Part shown: positions 20,035-29,273 of the stretch, piece by piece
Numbering within the stretch: position 1 is the stretch's first letter
Layout: each line of letters begins with the position of its first letter
Assembly (NCBI GenBank): GCA_964505785.1
Contig: CAZDJZ010000009.1
Span: forward strand, 1 to 64,000
Source of the DNA: CAYRTV01 sp964505785
Lineage (GTDB): Bacteria > Acidobacteriota > Aminicenantia > Aminicenantales > Aminicenantaceae
Length of the DNA stretch: 64,000 bases
Direction of reading: 5' to 3'
Notes under the pieces: model-generated
What the model was told of the DNA's origin: nothing
Databases searched by the model: none
The model's input: the letters and a program-made list of their open reading frames with translations, nothing else
Translations under genes and position numbers: made by a program

Positions 20035-20670
20035 ATGTTCTTATCAAAACTGCCTTTAAATCCCCGCTCCAAACAAGTCATAAGTGAAATGAAGGACCCC
20101 TACCAGATGCACCGGACTATTATGAATGCATTTTCTTATAACGAAACTGAACAAGTCGGCAGAGTGTTATTCCGTGTTGATATCTCAAAAAGGACCCCTG
20201 GAATTACGCTTCTTGTGCAATCAAAGCAGGAACCTGACTGGCGGAAAGTGATTGATAAATTTCCTGCGTATTTAAATGAGAAAGAAAGAAAGCATGAGTA
20301 CAAAAGGATAAAATTGAACTTAAAAAACGGCCAAATCTTGAGGTTCAGGCTGCGGGCAAACCCCACAATCAAAAAAACAACTGAAGGTAAAAAAAATGGT
20401 ACTCGCATTGGCATTATTAACGAACAAGAACAAAAAGAATGGATGAAGCGAAAAGCGGAAGCTGGAGGATTCAGCCTCATTGATTATTCAATTATAGATG
20501 AAGGATTTGTAAATACTCAAAAAAATGGCAGGAATTTGACATTGCTTTCAGTGAGATTTGAAGGATTTATTGAGGTTATTGAAACGGATCAATTTTTTAA
20601 TTGCCTCAAAAGTGGGATTGGGTCAGCAAAGGGTTTTGGTTTTGGGTTGCTTAGTATAGCTCCAGGATAA
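20035..20670 (+). CDS. cas6: CRISPR RNA endonuclease Cas6e (CasE)
   Basis: The 211-residue protein belongs to the CasE family: FLSKLPLNPRSKQVISEMKDPYQMHRTIMNAF contains the conserved YQMHRT helix with the catalytic-region His. A C-terminal glycine-rich loop is present (SGIGSAKGFGFGLLSI). It cuts each repeat at the base of the CCCCAC/GTGGGG stem, leaving the 8-base 5' handle AUGAACCG. A strong AAGGAGG lies 6 bases upstream. The handle matters for the gene cassette at the end of the array. Confidence 0.96.
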   Translation: MFLSKLPLNPRSKQVISEMKDPYQMHRTIMNAFSYNETEQVGRVLFRVDISKRTPGITLLVQSKQEPDWRKVIDKFPAYLNEKERKHEYKRIKLNLKNGQILRFRLRANPTIKKTTEGKKNGTRIGIINEQEQKEWMKRKAEAGGFSLIDYSIIDEGFVNTQKNGRNLTLLSVRFEGFIEVIETDQFFNCLKSGIGSAKGFGFGLLSIAPG

Positions 20671-20673
20671 GTT

Positions 20674-21603
20674 ATGAAAAAATTATTCATTCTGCCTAAG
20701 TTTTCAGACAGGTGGAGCCATCTTTACCTTGAACACGGAAAACTTGATAAAAAAGCGGATTCGCTGGCTTTTCATGACTTAGAAGGCGAAACAAGGATAC
20801 CCATAGATCAACTCGGGCTTTTAATGATCGGACCGGGTTGCAGCATAACACATCGTGCTGTGCAAATTCTTGCTGAAAACAATTGCATGGTAAGCTGGAC
20901 TGGAGAACAAGGCGTGCGCATGTATGCTCATAATACGGGGGGGACTCATTCGTCGAGACGAATCCTCCATCAAGCGAAAATGTTTTGTGATGACGAAACG
21001 AGACTCAAAGTTATTCGGCAAATGTATCAGAAAAGATTTTTAGAAAAATTAGATGATAACTTCAAACTCGAGCAAATCAGGGGCATGGAGGGAGCGAGGG
21101 TCCGGAAAATTTATAAAGAAATGTCTGAAATATATGGAGTTAAGTGGAAGGGAAGAAGATACGATCAATCGAAATGGGCAAATGCTGATCCAGTTAACCG
21201 AGCTCTTTCAACCGCGGCATCTTGTCTTTATGGTTTATGTCATGCCGCCATAATTTCTGCTGGATATTCTCCAGCTATTGGATTTATTCACACGGGAAAA
21301 ATGTTGAGTTTTGTATATGATATAGCTGATCTCTATAAAACGGAAATCATTATTCCGCTTGCTTTTGAAACAGCGGTAACCTGCCAGGAAGATATTGAGA
21401 AAAACACAAGATGTGCATGCAGGGATTGTTTTCATGAAACAAAATTATTAGAAAGAATTCTGCCGGATATATCGGAGGTGCTCTATGCTGGTGATGATAT
21501 TGGAGAATACCCCGGCGAGCTTGAAGGGCGCATTATCACGCTGGCTGATAGAGCCCAAGTCGGGAGTGTTCCTTGGGAATACGAGCGCAAGAGTGAGAGA
21601 TGA
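20674..21603 (+). CDS. cas1: CRISPR integrase Cas1e
   Basis: The 309-residue integrase shows the I-E signature region: RWSHLYLEHGKL near the start, WTGEQGVRMYA, GRRYDQSKWANADPVNRALS, then the metal ligands in AIISAGYSPAIGFIHTGKMLSFVYDIADLYK. With Cas2 it inserts new spacers next to the leader. Its last ~39 codons overlap cas2 by 119 bases in another frame. That tail lies beyond the catalytic core and corresponds to the poorly conserved, flexible C-terminus of the family, which makes the overlap tolerable. Confidence 0.96.
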   Translation: MKKLFILPKFSDRWSHLYLEHGKLDKKADSLAFHDLEGETRIPIDQLGLLMIGPGCSITHRAVQILAENNCMVSWTGEQGVRMYAHNTGGTHSSRRILHQAKMFCDDETRLKVIRQMYQKRFLEKLDDNFKLEQIRGMEGARVRKIYKEMSEIYGVKWKGRRYDQSKWANADPVNRALSTAASCLYGLCHAAIISAGYSPAIGFIHTGKMLSFVYDIADLYKTEIIIPLAFETAVTCQEDIEKNTRCACRDCFHETKLLERILPDISEVLYAGDDIGEYPGELEGRIITLADRAQVGSVPWEYERKSER

Positions 21604-21778
21604 GCTTTGGACTATGGTCAAAGCGAAATGTAAAAAAGGGTCCGCTATTCAGATATGGAATGATCGAAGTCCACAGGGTTATTCCTATCGATTTTATGGG
21701 AAACCTTCACGAAAGATGGTGGATTTAGAGGGAATTGCGCTCGTGAAAATCCTTCGGAAAAAAGATAAATTTAATTAA
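21485..21778 (+). CDS. cas2: CRISPR adaptation protein Cas2e
   Basis: The 97-residue protein matches the I-E subtype of Cas2 along its length: LVMILENTPASLKGALSRWL, EPKSGVFLGNTSARVRDELW, and SPQGYSYRFYGKPSRKMVDLEG. The ATG at 21485 has GGAGGTG at the right distance and aligns with the family N-terminus. The 119-base overlap with cas1 is therefore real and not a start-codon artefact. It forms the central dimer of the Cas1-Cas2 integration complex. It is the last cas gene; the array leader follows directly. Confidence 0.95.
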   Translation: MLVMILENTPASLKGALSRWLIEPKSGVFLGNTSARVRDELWTMVKAKCKKGSAIQIWNDRSPQGYSYRFYGKPSRKMVDLEGIALVKILRKKDKFN

Positions 21779-21900
21779 TTCGTTGTGGAAGGTATTCCAC
21801 AATGTACGGTCTTTAACAATTTAATAACAGTAAAAACGGTTCAAAAATAAAAACTACAATATATGGTATTCTTTTAAATGCCAATCTACAAAGATTTGGT
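21779..21900 (+). promoter_or_regulatory. A/T-rich CRISPR leader
   Basis: The 122 bases between cas2 and the first repeat are mostly A/T. A perfect hairpin TTGTGGAA-GGTA-TTCCACAA occupies 21783-21802, and a short imperfect hairpin ccaatct/agatttgg abuts the first repeat. The position and the absence of repeat variation at this end fit the promoter- and integration-bearing leader, so the array should be transcribed rightwards. Confidence 0.75.
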
Positions 21901-24900
21901 GAGTTCCCCACATGCGTGGGGATGAACCGCTGGTGCTGAGAATAGGTTTTCTACAGAATATGAGTTCCCCACATGCGTGGGGATGAACCGTTTCGTCAGC
22001 TTCGAAACCTGACCGTAAATCCGAGTTCCCCACATGCGTGGGGATGAACCGGTCGGCAAGCGGCTTTAATAGTTCAGCTAAATGAGTTCCCCACATGCGT
22101 GGGGATGAACCGAAAACCGAAAAACTCAAAAAAGCCGTCGGCCCGAGTTCCCCACATGCGTGGGGATGAACCGCCACCATCCGGAAGCTCGATAAAATCG
22201 AAATAGAGTTCCCCACATGCGTGGGGATGAACCGGTTCATTTCAGAAATGGCATAAGGGTGTTACAGAGTTCCCCACATGCGTGGGGATGAACCGCAAGC
22301 GGCGGGGCGATTGAAATTCCCGGAGTTGAGTTCCCCACATGCGTGGGGATGAACCGAGAGAGCTTATTAAAATATTGCATAAATATGAGAGTTCCCCACA
22401 TGCGTGGGGATGAACCGTATATGCCGAAAACTAAGAAATCAAATGGCAAGAGTTCCCCACATGCGTGGGGATGAACCGTTTAAGGAAATCCGAAATCCCG
22501 GCCACCCGGAGAGTTCCCCACATGCGTGGGGATGAACCGACTACGGAGAATATTGACGGTAAGGATATTACGAGTTCCCCACATGCGTGGGGATGAACCG
22601 GCTGATAATATATCTAAGTTGATAGTGGATGAGAGTTCCCCACATGCGTGGGGATGAACCGATCACCGAGTCGGAATTCAAGGAATTTGAAGAGAGTTCC
22701 CCACATGCGTGGGGATGAACCGGCGAGGTGCAGCTTTTATCCCGCTGGAGAGCGGAGTTCCCCACATGCGTGGGGATGAACCGGCATAAAATCCACTTTG
22801 AGCCCATGAACGAACGAGTTCCCCACATGCGTGGGGATGAACCGAAGAACTTCGGATTTAAACTTGACAAGCTGAAGAGTTCCCCACATGCGTGGGGATG
22901 AACCGCGATTGCCGAAGGGAAAGAAGGCGAGGACTTCGAGTTCCCCACATGCGTGGGGATGAACCGCTGGCATGAATACGCAATCCCACTTTGTCTTCGA
23001 GTTCCCCACATGCGTGGGGATGAACCGTGGTGGTCAAAGAAGGTCTGCTACTATTGCTAGAGTTCCCCACATGCGTGGGGATGAACCGGCTCTTATAGCC
23101 TGGAAATTTTGGCGGGAGGAGAGTTCCCCACATGCGTGGGGATGAACCGATTTTATTTTCTTTTTAAATCGCATGGAAAGCGAGTTCCCCACATGCGTGG
23201 GGATGAACCGTGGGATTATAAACTTGCGTGTAATCCTGTAAAGAGTTCCCCACATGCGTGGGGATGAACCGATATCACATTTTTAATTCATTGTTGGTTA
23301 AACGAGTTCCCCACATGCGTGGGGATGAACCGCGGAAGGCGAACGCAATAATTGACATTTTGTGGAGTTCCCCACATGCGTGGGGATGAACCGAAATTCA
23401 GAGAGATTTAGAAGAAGAGTATAAACGAGTTCCCCACATGCGTGGGGATGAACCTACACGAATTGCATTCCAGGTTTTGGGGTTCCCGAGTTCCCCACAT
23501 GCGTGGGGATGAACCGCTGTCCCGCCGTGGCCCCGAGGCCGACGAGTAGAGTTCCCCACATGCGTGGGGATGAACCGATGGAAGAGGCTTCTGGACTCGA
23601 TGTTCCGGAAGAGTTCCCCACATGCGTGGGGATGAACCGCAGCTGCGCCAACTGCGCCGACTTTTCCGATCGAGTTCCCCACATGCGTGGGGATGAACCG
23701 TTGGACCAATCCGATGCAACCTAAAGCATGCCCGAGTTCCCCACATGCGTGGGGATGAACCGGAGGTCACTATGGCAGATTACGGCGATTTAAAGAGTTC
23801 CCCACATGCGTGGGGATGAACCGGCGGAACCGGAGAGGACAATATCCTTTTCAGCGAGTTCCCCACATGCGTGGGGATGAACCGTGAACCTCCATCGGTT
23901 CACCGTCGTAGTATACGAGTTCCCCACATGCGTGGGGATGAACCATTTATTCAAAACAGAAGCGGAAAGCCGGAAATGAGTTCCCCACATGCGTGGGGAT
24001 GAACCGAAAAGAAAAAGAGAAGCTTTAATATCATGATAGAGTTCCCCACATGCGTGGGGATGAACCGCTCCCCGGCAACATTAGCATCTACGTTTTTAGG
24101 AGTTCCCCACATGCGTGGGGATGAACCGTGACGAGGGATGGAGGAATAGATCATGGAGAAGAGTTCCCCACATGCGTGGGGATGAACCGAAATGGCTAAT
24201 GCTACAGGAGCTACAGAAGAAGAGTTCCCCACATGCGTGGGGATGAACCGAGGAGCGGGGGGCTGGTATGCTGCCGGAATTTGAGTTCCCCACATGCGTG
24301 GGGATGAACCGGAGGAAGGAAGATGAAATTACAACATCAGTTAGAGTTCCCCACATGCGTGGGGATGAACCGCCCAGACCGAATCCCAGACCGAATCCCC
24401 GACCGAGTTCCCCACATGCGTGGGGATGAACCGCGGCGGAACCGGCAAAGCCCGAAAAGGAAAGTGAGTTCCCCACATGCGTGGGGATGAACCGTTAAGT
24501 CCCAGAATTCAGCGGGCCGGATTCCGGAGTTCCCCACATGCGTGGGGATGAACCGAGATAACCGGGACGAATTCGGCCGCTGAAATGGAGTTCCCCACAT
24601 GCGTGGGGATGAACCGCCGCCCTCCCAGCCTTTAAGCCGATTAATGACGAGTTCCCCACATGCGTGGGGATGAACCGGGAGAGATAGAAAAAATGGACAC
24701 TGGGGAAAAGAGTTCCCCACATGCGTGGGGATGAACCGTATCAGGGGCCGGGTCCGCCAAAGTGACCAGGGAGTTCCCCACATGCGTGGGGATGAACCGA
24801 TTATCATTATGATGAACATGCAGATCAGCATGAGTTCCCCACATGCGTGGGGATGAACCGGAAAGTCGCCATTACGAAATGATCGACAGGAAAGAGTTCC

Positions 24901-25534
24901 CCACATGCGTGGGGATGAACCGTAAAGGGCGGATTCAGGACGGGTGAAGACAGAGGAGTTCCCCACATGCGTGGGGATGAACCGCCTGCGACCACGCAAA
25001 TAATCGAGTCTGTCTTGAGTTCCCCACATGCGTGGGGATGAACCGACACATTGCGACGTGAGTGGCGCGGTTTTGATGAGTTCCCCACATGCGTGGGGAT
25101 GAACCTTTAGCATTCCGTATGGAATCTGTACTGACGGCGAGTTCCCCACATGCGTGGGGATGAACCGAATGAACGCCAGTCGCCCTCAGGGGCGATGGTG
25201 AGTTCCCCACATGCGTGGGGATGAACCGGAGGATTTTCGGATAATGTTAAAAGCATATGCGAGTTCCCCACATGCGTGGGGATGAACCGCTCATTTTCAC
25301 CCTCCTCCATTAAACATTGAAGAGTTCCCCACATGCGTGGGGATGAACCTTCATTGCACGGATTGGACGGGAAGGATTTGACGAGTTCCCCACATGCGTG
25401 GGGATGAACCGAAAAAGAGTTTCCTCCGGAATTTAAAGCAAAAGGAGTTCCCCACATGCGTGGGGATGAACCGGCTATAGCGTGGAAACCCTTATGCAAA
25501 TAGCCGAGTTCCCCACATGCGTGGGGATGAACCG
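21901..25534 (+). CRISPR. Type I-E CRISPR array, 60 repeats and 59 spacers
   Basis: The 29-base repeat begins GAGTTCCCC, has the stem CCCCAC/GTGGGG around ATGC, and ends GATGAACCG. Stepping through the starts gives 21901, 21962 and so on at 61-base intervals to 25506. Six intervals are 62 (before 23427, 23611, 23734, 24894, 24956 and 25445), so six spacers are 33 bases and the rest 32. Repeat positions 1-28 look invariant in all copies. Position 29 differs from G in four: 23427 (T), 23917 (A), 25078 (T) and 25322 (T). The last repeat is intact rather than degenerate, which is unusual for a trailer end. One spacer (24373-24404 or so) contains an internal repeat of CAGACCGAATCCC. Confidence 0.98.
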
Positions 25535-25736
25535 GATGAAGGCAATAGCATCCAACCAGGATGGAATTCGGGAAATAGGAGTGCATTCTCAGAGTATCCC
25601 AACATCTGTCCTTAAGAAGATGGTTATGCATCTGCAGCTAACATTGGGATTCCTGCTAGAGGCTGGAGAAAGAGCTTATCGTTTTATTCCCATAGACAAA
25701 ATTAAAGGAGAGAAAGATGAGGAGGAAAAACAATGA
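25527..25736 (+). CDS. Small unknown protein starting inside the last CRISPR repeat
   Basis: The 69 codons run from the ATG in the last repeat (25527, in the AUGAACCG handle), or 66 from the second ATG at 25536, to TGA at 25734-25736. The product is helical and charged: GIREIGVHSQSIPTSVL, MHLQLTLGFLLEAGERAYRF, ending KGEKDEEEKQ. I do not recognise a family. There is no normal RBS: the bases upstream are the repeat stem. It overlaps the next gene by ATGA, the typical arrangement of a coupled operon, which argues that it is expressed. Cas6e cutting would release an RNA beginning exactly at this AUG, so leaderless translation is possible. Function unknown. Confidence 0.55.
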   Translation: MNRMKAIASNQDGIREIGVHSQSIPTSVLKKMVMHLQLTLGFLLEAGERAYRFIPIDKIKGEKDEEEKQ

Positions 25737-26119
25737 GGATGGAAGAAAAATTGGTGGCATTCAAGCTGGCAGCGAAAAGTTATATAGAGGCTAGAAAAAA
25801 GTTTGACAAGATCTCGGTGAAAGTTGCAGAGGATACGGAGATAGAAAAACGATACAATTACAAAGAGTGTGAAGAAAAGAAAAAGAAAGCCTTTTGGACT
25901 ATGATTATTACAGGAGTCAGATTTGCAATCGCATTCTCTTCAGCCCAAGATCTTGGCGAAGAAAAAAAAGAGGTATTTGAATATTATATAAAAAAGGAAC
26001 ACAAGCACCTGGTATGGATGATAGAGCACCAAGTTGCAGGTCTATTTTTGAAATTAGCACTTATGGATTCAGAAATACCGAAAGAATTTATGATAAAAAG
26101 AGTTCCCCCACATGCGTGA
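25733..26119 (+). CDS. Unknown helical protein, stop codon inside a degenerate CRISPR repeat
   Basis: The 128-residue protein is rich in Lys and Glu, mostly helical, with a moderately hydrophobic stretch (AFWTMIITGVRFAIAF) and no signal peptide. GGAGG at 25721-25725 lies 7 bases before the ATG, and the start overlaps the previous stop (ATGA). The last seven residues (RVPPHA preceded by K) are encoded by a degenerate repeat at 26100-26129; a G-to-A change relative to the intact repeat (GCGTGG to GCGTGA) supplies the stop. I do not recognise the family. Size and composition recall small helical CRISPR accessory subunits, but no motif supports that. It is probably co-expressed with the preceding small gene. 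Confidence 0.65.
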   Translation: MRMEEKLVAFKLAAKSYIEARKKFDKISVKVAEDTEIEKRYNYKECEEKKKKAFWTMIITGVRFAIAFSSAQDLGEEKKEVFEYYIKKEHKHLVWMIEHQVAGLFLKLALMDSEIPKEFMIKRVPPHA

Positions 26120-26190
26120 GGATGAACTGAAAGCTGCTTCAATGTTAGGCGTGGCGTGGGAGAGTTCCCCTTTACGTGACTAAATGCGAC
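26100..26190 (+). CRISPR. Degenerate repeat - spacer - repeat unit (mini-array remnant)
   Basis: The first degenerate repeat (26100-26129) has one extra C, G-to-A in the stem, and ends GATGAACTG. Exactly 32 bases follow (26130-26161), then GAGTTCCCC with a decayed 3' half (26162-26190). The 32-base interval is the canonical spacer length of this array. It is either the fossil trailer of the array or a crRNA-like regulatory element such as those described for CRISPR-regulated toxins. Confidence 0.75.
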
Positions 26191-26257
26191 TGATTGATCT
26201 TTGGATTTATATATTCAATAATGATTTAAATATTCTTTTTTAAGGAGGATAAAGGAA

Positions 26258-27199
26258 ATGGCTATCTTTGAAATTAAGAATAGTTATGCAAAAAGAATTA
26301 AGCTAAGTGAATTTACTACCGAGAAAAAGCTTCAAGAGTTGGTAGAAAAAAACCTTAAAGAAATTTTTAATTGTAGGTTTATCGCAACCGAATTTTCAAC
26401 TGGAAATATTCATTCTGGCAGAATCGATACCTTAGCCATTTCCGAGGATAATAATCCAGTAATTATTGAATATAAAAAATCAGCATCTTCTGATCAAATA
26501 AATCAGAGTCTTTACTACTTACACTGGATTCAAGATCATAAGGGCGATTTCCAGGTTGAAGTAAACAAGGCATTGAACGAGAGAGCAAGAGTGGATTGGT
26601 CGGAAATTCGAGTTATTTGCTTAGCACCGGAATTCAAGAAATATGATATCCATGCCGTGCAAGTAATGAATGCAAATATTGAGCTTTGGCAGTACAAATT
26701 TTACGAAAACTCGATATTAAGTATCGAAGAAGTTTTTAGACGAACTAAATCGTTGAATCCAAGAAAAGCTCAGACTATAAATGGTAAGAATCCAATCATG
26801 GTGGAAGCGGGGAAAAAAGCAGCCTTAACCAGAAAAACAGCGGTCTATAGTATTGAAGATCACTACAAATATCTTAACCAAAGCGGTTTAGAGCTTTTTA
26901 ATACCATACGGGATCACATAATCTCTTTGGACGATTCTATTGAAGAATCGCCAAAAAAACATTATATCGCGTATAAAACCAGCCAAAACTTTGTTTGCCT
27001 AGAAGCGCATAAAAGAAAAATAAAACTTTATCTCAAGGTGGACCCTGATGAAATAAAGCCTTTTCCAATTCAGGGAAGAAATGTGAGAAACATCGGACAT
27101 TTTGGAACCGGGGATTTTGAATTAACAATAAATAGCCTAAAAGATTTTGAAGAAACAAAAAGATTTATCAAGGATGCCTATCAAAATATCGGAGGATGA
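26258..27199 (+). CDS. PD-(D/E)XK nuclease-like protein with DUF5655 domain
   Basis: The protein has 313 residues. The N-terminal half carries a PD-(D/E)XK-type core: Asp57 in SGRIDTLAI, then Glu71-x-Lys73 in NPVIIEYKK, preceded by an amphipathic helix (EKKLQELVEKNLKEIF). This resembles the NucS/DUF91 branch of nucleases. The C-terminal half (about 197-310) matches DUF5655 (SIEDHYKYLNQSGLELFNTIRD ... FVCLEAHKRKIKLYLKVD). The biological role of the combination is not settled; a DNA-repair or defence nuclease is the simplest reading. AAGGAGG lies upstream of the ATG. It sits directly after the CRISPR remnants, which may be coincidence or may mark a defence island. Confidence 0.85.
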   Translation: MAIFEIKNSYAKRIKLSEFTTEKKLQELVEKNLKEIFNCRFIATEFSTGNIHSGRIDTLAISEDNNPVIIEYKKSASSDQINQSLYYLHWIQDHKGDFQVEVNKALNERARVDWSEIRVICLAPEFKKYDIHAVQVMNANIELWQYKFYENSILSIEEVFRRTKSLNPRKAQTINGKNPIMVEAGKKAALTRKTAVYSIEDHYKYLNQSGLELFNTIRDHIISLDDSIEESPKKHYIAYKTSQNFVCLEAHKRKIKLYLKVDPDEIKPFPIQGRNVRNIGHFGTGDFELTINSLKDFEETKRFIKDAYQNIGG

Positions 27200-27448
27200 T
27201 AATTCCAATTTTGAATGTGTTTCGAAGAATGCCATAATATTCGTGCCTGGAACAAATTAGTTTAAAAGAGAAATTGCTGGATGTTTCAGCCCGATTTGAA
27301 TTGGATTGTTTTTTACGTTCATTGACTTTTCCCTTAAGATTTTATCATGAGGCAATATGACGGGATTTTTAATTGTCGCTCATCAATTGGTGGGTGAGAG
27401 TGCTTAATTTTTGTATTCTTGGCCCCATTGTTATTGGGCGGATATGAT

Positions 27449-29203
27449 TCAAAAAGTGATTTTGATTTCAGTGCCGTTTTCCGTATTGATTTGCATGCTG
27501 CCCTTTATTTGCCTTACCAGGTCATGAACTATCTGCAGGCCGAATGTCTTGGAATTCCTGATGTCGATTTCCGCAGGAATCCCGACGCCGTTGTCGCTGA
27601 TCAGCAAGATGTTTTTGCCTGTTTTTTCTTGAAAAAGCCTGATCGAAAGTTTGCCTTTCCTGCCTTCAGGGAAAGCGTGTTTCAGCACATTGCTGACCAG
27701 TTCATTCAGGATAAGCCCGAGCGGAATGGCCCGGTTTATGTCAAATTTAATCTCTTCCAAATCCAAGCTGAGTTTGATCAGGTCTGAATTGTAATTATAG
27801 GTATGAAAGAGATGAGTGACAAAACTCTTTATGTATTGAGCAAAGGCCACCCGGTCAAAATTTTTGGACTGGTAAAGCTTATCATGGATAAGAACCATTG
27901 AATAAATACGTTCCTGGCTTGTTTTTAAAAAGTCCTTGTATTTTTTATCCTTGATTCCCGAAGATTGAATTCTCAGCAGACTTATAATGACCTGCATATT
28001 GTTTTTAACCCTGTGATGAATTTCCCTCAGCAGGATTTCTTTTTCGTGAAGGTTTTCTTTGATTTGTTTTTCGCTCAGTTTGCGCTTGGTGATATCCCGG
28101 GCGATTTCCTGCACAGCTTGCGGCTTGCCTTCCTCGTATATCACGGACGCTTCGGTTTCCACCCAGATGATTTTTCCGCTTTTTGTTTTCAGTTTAAACT
28201 GGGTTGCCTCTTTTTGCCGGCTGGTTTCTCTCAGTTCTTTTAAGGCCTTCTTCATCCTCGGAACCTGCTTCTTGTCTGCAATAAGATCGATAAAATTAAT
28301 GGATTTAATCTCCTCTTTGGAGAAGCCGAATCTATCCAGCGTTGTTTGGTTTGCATCGATTAAATTGCCGTAGAAATCATGGATGAAAACAGAATCAAGA
28401 GAACGGTCGAACAGGGCCCGGTAGCGTTCCTTGCTCTGCCGCAGGATCTCCTGATTTTTTTTCTGTTCACGCGTATCGATGCCGATCCCGATCTGTGTTC
28501 CGTCTTCAAGACGGATATTGGACCATTCACTTTCGACAGTCTCTCCGGATTTGGATAATAACCGGAACTCACGCCACTCTACGGATGATTTTTCCATATA
28601 CGCGGATACCATCCGGCGGTATTCAGGGTCAGGAAAAACCCGGTTCGTTAAATCAACATCTTTAAGCTCCTTGCTTTTCCAGCCGATTTTTTCCTCAAAT
28701 TCCCGGTTTAAGTAAAGCATGTTCTGTTCCGGGTCATAACGGGTTATCATCACCGGGATATTATCGACAATGGCCTTGAATATGGCCCTTTCCTGTTTCA
28801 GCCGCTCCCGGGCTTTTACTCTTTCAGTTATGTCCTCTCCGGAACTTAATACGCCCACAATCTTTCCCTGTTTATCGCGCAGTGAGGTATTATGGAAAGC
28901 CAACACTTTCAGTTCTCCGTTTTTGCACAGAACAGGGTTTATATAAAAATCAGGAAGCTGCATTTTTTCCTGGATGAGTTTATCAAATACTTCCCTGACT
29001 TCTTTTTTGTTTTTTTCCGGCACAAAATTTAAAAACCAATCCTTGCCGATTATCTGATCTTCGGAACAGCCCAGGATTTCACAGCCCTTCCTGTTTATCA
29101 GCCGGACTTTGCCTCCCGCATCAAGAGCCACAAACATAACGCCTGCAATATCCAGAAAACTCTGAATATTTATCGGCAGGTCATCGATGTTTTCTTTGCT
29201 CAT
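27449..29203 (-). CDS. Cytoplasmic PAS-domain sensor histidine kinase
   Basis: The protein has 584 residues. Three PAS units occupy about 12-135, 140-255 and 260-382, the linkers ending in DITERVKARERL-like and DITKRKLSEK-like helices. A HisKA_2-type dimerisation domain follows with the phosphate-accepting His in LLREIHHRVKNNMQVI. The HATPase domain has the N-box NELVSNVLKHAF, the G1 box DNGVGIP and a G2-like FGLQIVHDLV. No transmembrane segment or signal peptide is present, so it senses a cytoplasmic cue, possibly redox or a small ligand. No response regulator adjoins it, so the partner is elsewhere. No Shine-Dalgarno is visible at the ATG. 27200-27448, downstream of it, shows no gene. Confidence 0.93.
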   Translation of the reverse strand: MSKENIDDLPINIQSFLDIAGVMFVALDAGGKVRLINRKGCEILGCSEDQIIGKDWFLNFVPEKNKKEVREVFDKLIQEKMQLPDFYINPVLCKNGELKVLAFHNTSLRDKQGKIVGVLSSGEDITERVKARERLKQERAIFKAIVDNIPVMITRYDPEQNMLYLNREFEEKIGWKSKELKDVDLTNRVFPDPEYRRMVSAYMEKSSVEWREFRLLSKSGETVESEWSNIRLEDGTQIGIGIDTREQKKNQEILRQSKERYRALFDRSLDSVFIHDFYGNLIDANQTTLDRFGFSKEEIKSINFIDLIADKKQVPRMKKALKELRETSRQKEATQFKLKTKSGKIIWVETEASVIYEEGKPQAVQEIARDITKRKLSEKQIKENLHEKEILLREIHHRVKNNMQVIISLLRIQSSGIKDKKYKDFLKTSQERIYSMVLIHDKLYQSKNFDRVAFAQYIKSFVTHLFHTYNYNSDLIKLSLDLEEIKFDINRAIPLGLILNELVSNVLKHAFPEGRKGKLSIRLFQEKTGKNILLISDNGVGIPAEIDIRNSKTFGLQIVHDLVRQIKGSMQINTENGTEIKITF

Positions 29204-29273
29204 GAAAAATACCGATTATTATTCTGTAATTTATTCATTTGTTCCCCGCAGTATGCTTCAATTTGTAATTGCA

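Noticed and set aside
25482..25526. Longer start of the small gene inside the previous spacer
   Set aside because: It would run through spacer and repeat; the AUG in the handle or the one at 25536 is more sensible.
21854..25631. Many frames across the CRISPR array on both strands (products such as VHPHACGEL or RFIPTHVGNS)
   Set aside because: They are readings of the 29-base repeat in different frames, with spacers as filler.
25638..26148. Nine-base complementarity between the degenerate-unit spacer (26140-26148) and 25638-25646
   Set aside because: A match of this length is near chance in this span and misses the seed at the 5' end of the spacer.
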